Assembly (NCBI GenBank): GCA_041596515.1
Contig: JBFHIJ010000084.1
Coordinates: 1 to 7,040, forward strand
DNA from: JBFHIJ01 sp041596515
GTDB taxonomy: Bacteria > Bacteroidota > Ignavibacteria > Kapaibacteriales > UBA2268
DNA: 7,040 bases
Reading direction: 5' to 3'
Shown: in pieces, positions 1 to 5,576 of the stretch
How positions within the stretch are numbered: the stretch's first letter is position 1
Layout: the number at the start of each line of letters is the position of its first letter
Notes under the pieces: model-generated
What the model saw: only the letters and a program-made list of their open reading frames with translations
Database searches by the model: none
What the model was told of the DNA's origin: nothing
Translations under genes and position numbers: made by a program

Positions 1-211
1 TCTGTGGTACGCCATTACCATTTATCATTGGTAAACCATTTGCCCAGTCTAGAATGCTCATGTCTGTCACGCCATATTGCATTCTCTTATCAAAATCGGC
101 AGCATCGGCAGCAATGGAGGCAGATATCTGATCGGCACCCCATTCAGCTGAGCCGGAACTGCCACTGCCACCACCTCCAGCATTTTGTACTATGCTATTA
201 TTATTCGGTGA
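1..211 (-). pseudogene. 5'-truncated second copy of the Rhs C-terminal cassette, running off the left edge
   Basis: Read on the minus strand, this stretch encodes a Gly/Ser linker (GGGGSGSSGS) followed by AEWGADQIS, a DFDKRMQYGV segment and LPMINGNGVPQ. It aligns without gaps to the N-terminal part of the cassette at 1736-927: positions 1-178 match 1517-1694 with about 15 mismatches by hand count (roughly 92%). The reading frame is kept to the window edge. Upstream of the linker the similarity stops. The frame runs through codons for SPNNNSIVQNA into a TAA at 212-214, with no ATG, GTG or TTG start and no Rhs core (the DPSG motif is absent). I therefore call it a decayed or silent orphan cassette. 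The remainder lies outside the window, so an internal start or an intact toxin domain further left cannot be excluded. Confidence 0.7.
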
Positions 212-270
212 TTACATACGCTAGTAGCAGTAAGAATAAACCGCACTTACATCAAAGAGATAAACACCAA

Positions 271-317
271 TATATAAAAATCTCTCTGCTAGGGTTTAAT
301 TTCACTTGCAGAGAGAT
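271..317 (-). terminator. Intrinsic terminator after the lipoprotein gene
   Basis: A 10-bp perfect inverted repeat (280-289 with 308-317, core TCTCTCTGC/GCAGAGAGA) encloses an 18-nt loop. On the minus strand the stem is followed at once by TTTTTATATA (280-271), which is the layout of a Rho-independent terminator. It lies about 130 bp past the lipoprotein stop and about 70 bp before the start of the decayed cassette copy, so it would separate the two units. No T tract follows on the plus strand. Confidence 0.65.
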
Positions 318-370
318 ATACACTTCAAACGATTTATTGTTTAGTAGTTATCTTTTGGGTGTTAAGATTA

Positions 371-397
371 GACGCTTCTTATCAGAAATAAAGCGTC
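371..397. repeat. Short hairpin-forming inverted repeat, possible accessory terminator
   Basis: GACGCTT (371-377) and AAGCGTC (391-397) form a perfect 7-bp stem with a 13-nt loop, about 50 bp past the lipoprotein stop. Neither strand has a strong T tract after it (minus continues TAATCTT). It could be a weak terminator or a 3'-end stabilising hairpin; the better terminator is the one at 271-317. Apart from these two hairpins I see nothing coding in 215-443. Confidence 0.3.
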
Positions 398-443
398 AAA
401 TTCTCAGATTATAAGTATATCTAACAAAACTATAGATATTGTC

Positions 444-923
444 CTACCACCAATATGGTAAATTGATACCTCTTTGACTGACCTCATCTTTAAATTGATG
501 TTTTGTAAATGGCCCATAAAACGTCCGTTCTTTTTTTTCATATATATAATATTCATAATATTCTTTTACATACATATATTCTTCGATTTCTTTCTTTTTT
601 GCATCGTATGTCATGTTATCAATACCATCTATTTTTTTTATAGGTACAACTTCCAATGTTAGAAAATTTTCACCATAATTATAATTTACAACATGTGATT
701 CTATTACGACTTCTAAATAGTCTGGAGGAATAATAACACTATCGTTTTGTGTCTTTGATTTATAATAGATTTTTATACTATCATCACCTGTATTATATAC
801 GTCGATCGATGTATTATATGCTGAAGAAAAATCATAACTTAGTTCTAGTACATCATATTGTGTTTCGTAAAAATCACAAGAAACACTGATTAATATTCCA
901 ATAAATAGCAATATCTTTTTCAT
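444..923 (-). CDS. Small putative lipoprotein, candidate immunity protein for the adjacent Rhs-type effector
   Basis: The product has 159 residues. It starts with a short export signal: two lysines, a hydrophobic run (ILLFIGILISV) and a cysteine at residue 16 (SVSC), consistent with signal peptidase II processing, although Ser at -3 is not an ideal lipobox. The mature part is rich in Tyr, Glu, Asp and Lys, with a striking Tyr/Glu/Lys stretch near residues 112-132, and ends in PYWW. I do not recognise a family. The ATG follows the stop codon of the upstream Rhs cassette by three bases, so the two are almost certainly cotranscribed. A small gene immediately 3' of an Rhs C-terminus is the standard place for a cognate immunity gene. 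A lipoprotein there would suggest protection in the periplasm or at a membrane, which is inference from position and signal. The gene appears even more AT-rich than rpoN or the DHODH-like gene, fitting horizontal acquisition. Confidence 0.7.
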   Translation of the reverse strand: MKKILLFIGILISVSCDFYETQYDVLELSYDFSSAYNTSIDVYNTGDDSIKIYYKSKTQNDSVIIPPDYLEVVIESHVVNYNYGENFLTLEVVPIKKIDGIDNMTYDAKKKEIEEYMYVKEYYEYYIYEKKERTFYGPFTKHQFKDEVSQRGINLPYWW

Positions 924-926
924 AAT

Positions 927-1736
927 TTATCTTTTAATTGTTCCTACAAAGCCTATATGAAATGGTCCATCTCCTGTAAATGCAAACGGTAAATTATGTA
1001 GTAAATAACTTATTGCAGTGCCTATATTTCTACCATTTGTAACTGTGGAGAACATGATGCTTGGCATATTAATTGGATTTTGACTCATAGCTTTAAGTGG
1101 AATTGGAATATCAAAGCCATATGTATCCCAGCCTATTTCATATTCTCCGTCATTCAATGCACTTTCAAAAATAGACACTTTACCTAGAGCCAAACCCTCA
1201 TCTGTTATGTTGCTATATTTAAATAGATTTACAGACTCTTTTGTACCTTTGGGCACATCAATTGTCTTAGCATCCACTAGTAAAATTCTATTTTTTCCCG
1301 TTTGATAATGTGCCATGCATTTTAGAAATAAAAAGTTTCCATTATATACTTCACCATTTAAACTAGGGTTATCCAAATAATATTTGAATAATTTATTTAT
1401 TTCAGCGATATACGCAAGTTTGTTTATCTTATTCCAGTCTTGAGTAAATTCAAATACTCTTGCCCTAGCTGCATTAGAATTACCTCTACCATTTTGTCCC
1501 TCGTCATCCGACGGCTTCTGTGGTATGCCATTACCATTTATCATTGGTAAACCTTTTGCCCAGTCTAGAAGGCTTATGTCTGACACGCCATATTGCATTC
1601 TCTTATCAAAATCGGCACCATCGGCTGCAATGTAAATAGATATCTGTTCGGCAGCCCATTCAGCTGAGCCGGAACTGCCACTTCCACCACCACCCTTATG
1701 TTTCTCAGGTGCCATACCACTCGGGTCGCCAAACAT
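927..1736 (-). CDS. Orphan Rhs C-terminal cassette, putative polymorphic toxin of unknown fold
   Basis: The product has 269 residues. Residues 1-10 (MFGDPSGMAP) are the end of the conserved Rhs core, where the core is cut from the variable C-terminus. Next come a Gly/Ser linker (15-24), a segment shared with the copy at 1-211 (about 25-73), a polar hinge (74-88) and a unique domain of about 180 residues ending in GFVGTIKR. The unique domain has no catalytic signature I can name with confidence; it contains CMAHYQTGKN near residue 140 and a moderately hydrophobic C-terminal third. There is no secretion signal and no Shine-Dalgarno site. The only in-frame ATG is the methionine of the core motif NNPVMFGDPSG, so this is either an orphan cassette expressed at low level or a silent donor for a full-length rhs gene elsewhere. 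The lipoprotein gene follows after 3 bp, as an immunity gene would. Toxin function is inferred from architecture alone. Confidence 0.7.
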   Translation of the reverse strand: MFGDPSGMAPEKHKGGGGSGSSGSAEWAAEQISIYIAADGADFDKRMQYGVSDISLLDWAKGLPMINGNGIPQKPSDDEGQNGRGNSNAARARVFEFTQDWNKINKLAYIAEINKLFKYYLDNPSLNGEVYNGNFLFLKCMAHYQTGKNRILLVDAKTIDVPKGTKESVNLFKYSNITDEGLALGKVSIFESALNDGEYEIGWDTYGFDIPIPLKAMSQNPINMPSIMFSTVTNGRNIGTAISYLLHNLPFAFTGDGPFHIGFVGTIKR

Positions 1737-1781
1737 AACCGGGTTGTTGAAACCAAAGGAGTAGGAGGAGTATTTCGTTAG
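1737..1781 (-). pseudogene. Remnant of the Rhs core 3' end, continuous in frame with the orphan cassette
   Basis: The reading frame upstream of the cassette ATG encodes TKYSSYSFGFNNPV, leading into MFGDPSGM. This matches the end of the Rhs-repeat-associated core as seen in Bacteroidota (typically KYSSYSPY..NNP..F.DPxGM). The frame stays open to a TAA at 1815-1817, inside the DHODH-like gene, but offers no start codon before 1736. Recognisable core sequence fades before about 1781, only some 20 bases past the DHODH stop. So roughly 15-25 codons of core were carried along and the rest of the rhs gene is missing. Confidence 0.65.
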
Positions 1782-1798
1782 AATTACTTTTGGGCTTT

Positions 1799-2920
1799 TT
1801 ATCTCAATATCTCTTTATAGACATTGTGCCCGTACTTTGCAAATTGGTCAAAATAGCCGGAGAACCACTGATTTAGAATAATTCCATTTGCTTTTGAATC
1901 TTCGAGATCCTGATGTGACTCCACACCACCTGTTCTGATGACATGAAACTCTTGGGAAATGTTTTTCTGTGAGACGTATTGTGTAGCTGCCGAAGCAAGA
2001 AACAAGGAGTTTTCTTTCAATATTCTGCCACTTAATCCGCCACCAAAGTTTTGAATAAAGAAATCATAATTTTTGAAGTCTCTTGGGTCTAACTCTTTTC
2101 TGTATCTGTCATACTGTGTGGAAGTGTTACCCAGATTAATACCGTCGAATCCCAAGTCAACAAGCAAATCAACCAGAGCAGGAATCTGATCTATGTCTGT
2201 ATCATTTGAGAATTTAACTATTACAGGCAAGTGTCTGTTGCGTTTCTTAAGATAGTTACGGCTGAGATATTCTAAGCGTTCGATTAGTTTTGAATCTAAA
2301 CTACCGGACTCATCGTCGCCATGCTCATGTGGAACATTTGGGCAGCTTTCATTAAGCTCTATAAAGCATACTGCAGCTCTATCATAAAGTTTAAATCCAT
2401 CCAGTAAACCGTCTAATGCCTCTTTGCCACTAAGCTCAGGAGCACTGCTTACAGAAATGCCTAACGGACAGTTCTTTTTATGACCTATTTTAGAAAGACG
2501 CTCTGCCACAGCTGCATGCCCTTCGTTTGGCAGCCCCATCCAGTTAGAAGCAGAGGCAGAATAAGTATACGGCATAAATGGATGTATAATTCCCAATTTC
2601 GTATTGCCTAACCTAGGTTGAGACGTAGTAGTACCGGCAAGATATGCCCCTGCACCCTGACGAGCAACCACTTCGTAAGCTTCGCCTAACTTAAACATAC
2701 CTGCGGCATTGAAAAGTCCGCAGCCAAAATTAAGTTCCCAGAGTTTCAGATTCTGTGATTTATCCGGCATAAACTGAGTTTTAGGCAAATCTTCTGCAAA
2801 CTGCGAAAGAAACAGTTTCCTTCCGCTCGAATAAACAGTAGAGTTAAACTTTGCGGGCAGTTTTGCCATGAATGGCCTAAAATATGAATCACTTTTTGCT
2901 AAAAACTCTGCTAAGCCCAT
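1799..2920 (-). CDS. Dihydroorotate dehydrogenase-like FMN flavoprotein
   Basis: The product has 373 residues in a PyrD-type TIM barrel. Visible landmarks are GCGLFNAAG (66-74), the counterpart of the N-terminal FMN loop; GTTTSQPRLGN (96-106), matching the GT.T..P..GN motif; NESCPN (190-195) with Cys193 where the catalytic base sits; VKFSND (235-240) with Lys236; LGNTST (263-268); GGLSGR (294-299); and RTGG (329-332) for FMN phosphate. A 60-residue N-terminal extension and overall length resemble membrane-associated class 2 enzymes, while SCPN with Cys is the class 1 form (class 2 has Ser). It may be the pyrimidine-pathway enzyme or a divergent paralogue, so I withhold the symbol pyrD. The ATG lies one base after the rpoN stop, behind a good ribosome binding site inside the rpoN 3' end, so translation is probably coupled. 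The C-terminus looks complete, although an Rhs remnant begins about 20 bases after its stop. Confidence 0.8.
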   Translation of the reverse strand: MGLAEFLAKSDSYFRPFMAKLPAKFNSTVYSSGRKLFLSQFAEDLPKTQFMPDKSQNLKLWELNFGCGLFNAAGMFKLGEAYEVVARQGAGAYLAGTTTSQPRLGNTKLGIIHPFMPYTYSASASNWMGLPNEGHAAVAERLSKIGHKKNCPLGISVSSAPELSGKEALDGLLDGFKLYDRAAVCFIELNESCPNVPHEHGDDESGSLDSKLIERLEYLSRNYLKKRNRHLPVIVKFSNDTDIDQIPALVDLLVDLGFDGINLGNTSTQYDRYRKELDPRDFKNYDFFIQNFGGGLSGRILKENSLFLASAATQYVSQKNISQEFHVIRTGGVESHQDLEDSKANGIILNQWFSGYFDQFAKYGHNVYKEILR

Positions 2921-2921
2921 A

Positions 2922-4610
2922 TTACAATTCCTTCCTTAGTCTTGCTACCGGTATTTTAAGTTGCTCTCTGTATTTGGCAACAGTTCTACGAGCTACATTG
3001 TAGCCTTTCTCTTTAAGATATTTTGATATTTTTTCGTCACTAAGCGGCTTTGATTTCGACTCTTTGCTTATAATTTCAACTATTATTTGCTTAATCACAC
3101 GAGTAGAAACCTCTTCACCATCATCATTCGGCAGTGACTCACTAAAGAAGAATTTAAGTTCGTATGTTCCAAATTCAGTTTGAACGTACTTGCCGTTTAC
3201 AATGCGGCAAACAGTAGATATATCTAATCCTGTTTCTTCTGCAATATCTTTGTAAATCAAAGGTTTAAGACCAGACTGACCTTCTGCAAAAAATGTTTTT
3301 TGCTTAAAGGCAATAGCAGTCATCACCTTAAGCATAGTAGATTTCCTTTGACGAATCGCCTGAATTAGGAACTTAGCATCTTCGTATTTATTACGAATCC
3401 AATTTTTTGTATCTTTATTAAACTTTTTAAGTTTAGCCTCTTTTTTCAGCTTCTCATACGCAGTGCTCAGCTGAATTTGCGGCATAGTGACATCATTTAC
3501 CGTGATCATAAGTTCGTCGGTCTCATCATCCATAGCCACAAGGAAATCAGGAATAACACTATTAGTTTCAGACTGGAAAGCACCACCACCCGGTTTAGGG
3601 TTGAGCCTTCTAATAACTTCTAATGCCTCTTTTAAGTAATCTTCGCTAACTTCAATAGTTTTAGTAATCACACTATAATGCTTTTTAGTAAAGGCATCAT
3701 AGGCATTTTCCAATATCTCAATAGCTAACTTTTGGGCAGCATTAGTTTTAGGCAATGAATATAATTGTGCTAGCAAACATTCTCTAATATCTCGGGAGCC
3801 AATGCCGGGAGGGTCAAGAGTTTGGATAATAGCCAACACTTTTTCTGCTTGCTCAAGCCCAACAAAGTCCAATCCGCCTAAGACCATTTCTTCTTTGTCT
3901 GTGTTGTTATTTATCAAAATACCGGTAAGTTTGCTTCTGACATGATCAAGCATTTGCAGACCTGATTCAGAAACTGAGTATTGTCGAGCAGGGTTATAAT
4001 CTTCCTGCATCTCCTCAAATATATCATCAATCTCATTTTCCTGAGCATCTAAATTAAGTTCAGAAATATGATTATTAGTTTCTTCCACTATCTCAGGTAA
4101 AGCTCTACGTAGATACCCGTCATCATCAATATTCCAGACTATATGATTGCCAAGAAAGAACTCTTCCTGGGTGATAGGTTGCATTCGGAGTTGATCGACT
4201 AACTCCTCAAAGAAAGATATACTATCTTTAATTTGAAAAGGTTCGCCATCTTCTTCATCGCCAAACGCATTATTTTTTGCTTTTGCACCTGCGCTGTCAT
4301 CTTCCCATAGCACTTTATAAAATTCGAAAGGATCTTTTTCTTCATTAAATTTTTCTTTCAGAGCAGCCGGGCTATTCTCATCGTCCCCTGCAAATTCAGT
4401 TTCAGGATGGTCGTGTTCGGAAAAGTCTTTTGGTTCTTCGATTTCAATATCTAAATCACCTACCTCTTCGAGCATAGGATTCATCTCAATTTCTTGCATA
4501 ACTTGCTGTTCAAGCTGAATAAGCGGCAACTGCAATAGCTTTAAGTACTGAATCTGTTGCGGAGTCAGCGTTTGCGTAAGTGAGGTTTTAATGTCTAACG
4601 AAAGTTTCAT
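2922..4610 (-). CDS. rpoN: RNA polymerase sigma-54 factor (RpoN)
   Basis: This is the alternative sigma factor that directs RNA polymerase to -24/-12 promoters and needs AAA+ activators to open them. All regions are visible in the 562 residues. Region I (1-49) is Gln/Leu-rich (LTQTLTPQQIQYLKLLQLPL then EMNPMLEE) and contacts activators. An acidic region II (about 50-125) is dense in Asp/Glu. The core-binding region contains LDPPGIGSRD (265-274). A helix-turn-helix lies around 455-475 (IAEETGLDISTVCRIVNGKYVQ region), and the diagnostic RpoN box ARRTVAKYRE is at 540-549. Length exceeds the usual 430-500, owing to the acidic region and an Asn/Asp/Glu-rich insertion near 175-205. No strong Shine-Dalgarno precedes the ATG, but the N-terminal MKLSLDIKTSLTQ is a natural family start. 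No -24/-12 site was seen upstream, so autoregulation is not supported. Confidence 0.97.
   Translation of the reverse strand: MKLSLDIKTSLTQTLTPQQIQYLKLLQLPLIQLEQQVMQEIEMNPMLEEVGDLDIEIEEPKDFSEHDHPETEFAGDDENSPAALKEKFNEEKDPFEFYKVLWEDDSAGAKAKNNAFGDEEDGEPFQIKDSISFFEELVDQLRMQPITQEEFFLGNHIVWNIDDDGYLRRALPEIVEETNNHISELNLDAQENEIDDIFEEMQEDYNPARQYSVSESGLQMLDHVRSKLTGILINNNTDKEEMVLGGLDFVGLEQAEKVLAIIQTLDPPGIGSRDIRECLLAQLYSLPKTNAAQKLAIEILENAYDAFTKKHYSVITKTIEVSEDYLKEALEVIRRLNPKPGGGAFQSETNSVIPDFLVAMDDETDELMITVNDVTMPQIQLSTAYEKLKKEAKLKKFNKDTKNWIRNKYEDAKFLIQAIRQRKSTMLKVMTAIAFKQKTFFAEGQSGLKPLIYKDIAEETGLDISTVCRIVNGKYVQTEFGTYELKFFFSESLPNDDGEEVSTRVIKQIIVEIISKESKSKPLSDEKISKYLKEKGYNVARRTVAKYREQLKIPVARLRKEL
2930..2937 (-). 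promoter_or_regulatory. Ribosome binding site of the DHODH-like gene, within rpoN
   Basis: The minus strand reads AAGGAAGG, nine bases before the DHODH-like ATG at 2920, and overlaps the Arg-Lys-Glu codons at the end of rpoN. It is one of the few clear Shine-Dalgarno sequences in the window. It fixes the start and supports translational coupling between the two genes. Confidence 0.6.
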
Positions 4611-4618
4611 AGCACACC

Positions 4619-4663
4619 GTAATCAGTAAGACTTAATAGTCAGAAGCCGAAGATTCTGATTAC
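4619..4663. repeat. Inverted repeat in the rpoN 5' leader
   Basis: GTAATCAG (4619-4626) and CTGATTAC (4656-4663) are a perfect 8-bp inverted repeat with a 29-nt loop, ending nine bases before the rpoN start codon. A smaller GACT-TAAT-AGTC stem lies inside the loop. In RNA this could form a branched hairpin directly ahead of the start codon; as DNA it could be an operator. Role unknown. The rest of the 150-bp gap up to the DUF3109 stop holds an unproven promoter region and the hairpin at 4736-4764. Confidence 0.4.
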
Positions 4664-4735
4664 AGGGAGAAATATAATTATAAGTAATACCCAACTTCTT
4701 TCCCCCCGAATAAAAATTGGACTTTCAATAATCTA

Positions 4736-4764
4736 GTAAGCTTTCAACAAAAGATAAAGCTTAC
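4736..4764 (-). terminator. Hairpin at the 3' end of the DUF3109-like gene, weak terminator candidate
   Basis: GTAAGCTTT (4736-4744) and AAAGCTTAC (4756-4764) form a perfect 9-bp stem with an 11-nt loop that includes the gene's TAA stop (4761-4763). No T tract follows directly on the minus strand (TAGATTATTG), so it may be a 3'-stabilising or weak terminating structure rather than a full intrinsic terminator. Partial read-through into rpoN remains possible. Confidence 0.35.
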
Positions 4765-5321
4765 TCGTCTTCTTTGATATATTCAATAAGAGTGTCGAAC
4801 CACTCTTCGCCGTACTTACGAATCAAAGCATCTTTGACACACTCAAGTAAAGCGATATTTTCTTCGTTACCGCGAGCAACGGCGTCTTTGCATTCCGATA
4901 TTTTTTCATAATAAAGCATCGGGCCGCCAAACTGCCCCACTCTGATAGGAAACAAATGACAAGAAATTGGTTTTCTAAATTTGGTTTTGCCATCAAAGTA
5001 AGCTTTTTCAAGAGCGCAAAGTGCTTTCTTACCATCATAGTAAACAAAAACACAATCTTTGTTATCGATGCAGACAGTGGCTAAATCGTCGCCATCTCCC
5101 TCTACAAATCCATGATTTTCTATATATTTTCTAGATTTATCAGAAAGATATTCCCATGCAGCACCAAAGCTTTCTTTTATCAATTCCACTTCTTCTTCGA
5201 GCACAGGAGCACCAAAATCACCTTCGAAAGTGCAACAAGCACCATTGCATGCATCCAAATTGCAGGCAAATTTTGCTCTGCCAATTTCTTCATCAACTAA
5301 AATATTATCTATAATAAACAT
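4761..5321 (-). CDS. DUF3109 / UPF0153-like cysteine-cluster protein
   Basis: With the start at 5321 the product has 186 residues, the usual family size, and the family-like N-terminus MFIIDNILVDEE. A cysteine cluster follows at once: Cys20, 25, 29 and 30 (CNLDACNGACC), then GDFGAPVLEEE. Further cysteines lie at 84, 90 and 102, and Cys121 sits in the PISCHLFPIRV motif, with others at 144 and 161. Such CxxxxCxxxCC proteins (related to YkgJ) are presumed to bind a metal or Fe-S cluster; the function is not established. The frame also stays open to an ATG at 5405, adding 28 residues (WHKIFFVIW segment). That ATG has a weak GGAT four bases upstream, but the extra residues are unlike the family, so I prefer 5321. 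The gene stands alone, between a promoter candidate and a 3' hairpin. Confidence 0.85.
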   Translation of the reverse strand: MFIIDNILVDEEIGRAKFACNLDACNGACCTFEGDFGAPVLEEEVELIKESFGAAWEYLSDKSRKYIENHGFVEGDGDDLATVCIDNKDCVFVYYDGKKALCALEKAYFDGKTKFRKPISCHLFPIRVGQFGGPMLYYEKISECKDAVARGNEENIALLECVKDALIRKYGEEWFDTLIEYIKEDE

Positions 5322-5425
5322 ATTTAACCAAATCACAAAGAAAATTTTATGCCAAATTTCAATTCCAATATAATCAATATTTTTGAAACTCCAAAATGAA
5401 AGCATCTATCCTACTATTATATATA

Positions 5426-5455
5426 CAAGTTACAAGTATATTTTGCAAATACAAA
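5426..5455 (-). promoter_or_regulatory. Candidate Bacteroidota-type promoter for the DUF3109-like gene
   Basis: On the minus strand TTTG (5455-5452) is followed after 19 bases by TAACTTG (5432-5426), close to the Bacteroidota sigma-ABfr pattern TTTG-N19-TAnnTTTG but one base short in the second box. The expected transcription start near 5418 would give a leader of about 97 bases to the ATG at 5321, or about 13 to the ATG at 5405. The stretch is very AT-rich, so a chance match is possible. Confidence 0.3.
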
Positions 5456-5513
5456 GATTAAAGATTATGCAAATAAATAATTAACTCTTTTAACATAAGT
5501 CCAATAAAATCAA

Positions 5514-5551
5514 TAAAAAAAGGATGCCGATAAATACCGAGCACCCTTTTT
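5514..5551. terminator. Strong, probably bidirectional intrinsic terminator after the fibre-like gene
   Basis: AAAAAAGGATGCCG (from 5515) pairs with CGAGCACCCTTTTT (to 5551) around an ATAAATAC loop, with one mismatch and one bulged A. On the minus strand the GC stem is followed by seven T, right after the fibre-like gene (stop at 5577-5579). On the plus strand it is followed by five T. No plus-strand gene in the window needs it, so its main job is probably to end the fibre-like transcript. Confidence 0.8.
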
Positions 5552-5576
5552 GTGTGTTGTCATGAGAAAATTTTTT

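Noticed and set aside
4..414. 136-residue open frame on the plus strand
   Set aside because: It is antisense to the decayed Rhs cassette, extremely His/Cys/Ser-rich in the overlap, and crosses two hairpins including the terminator. It has no recognisable motif and is a shadow frame.
474..662. Phe/Ile-rich plus-strand frame that looks like a small membrane protein
   Set aside because: It is antisense to the Lys/Glu/Tyr-rich part of the lipoprotein gene; such codons give Phe/Ile/Tyr runs on the other strand.
1665..1694. GGGGSGSS linker suggesting an engineered construct
   Set aside because: The codons are mixed, the linker occurs in two diverged copies and the flanks are natural Rhs sequence, so it is a native flexible linker.
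1574..1756. 60-residue minus-strand frame overlapping the cassette start
   Set aside because: It is another frame of the Rhs cassette and core remnant. The main frame carries the NNPVMFGDPSG motif and is conserved in the second copy.
5322..5405. N-terminal extension of the DUF3109-like protein from the ATG at 5405
   Set aside because: The added 28 residues are hydrophobic and unlike the family, and the second methionine gives the expected family N-terminus. It is kept only as an alternative.
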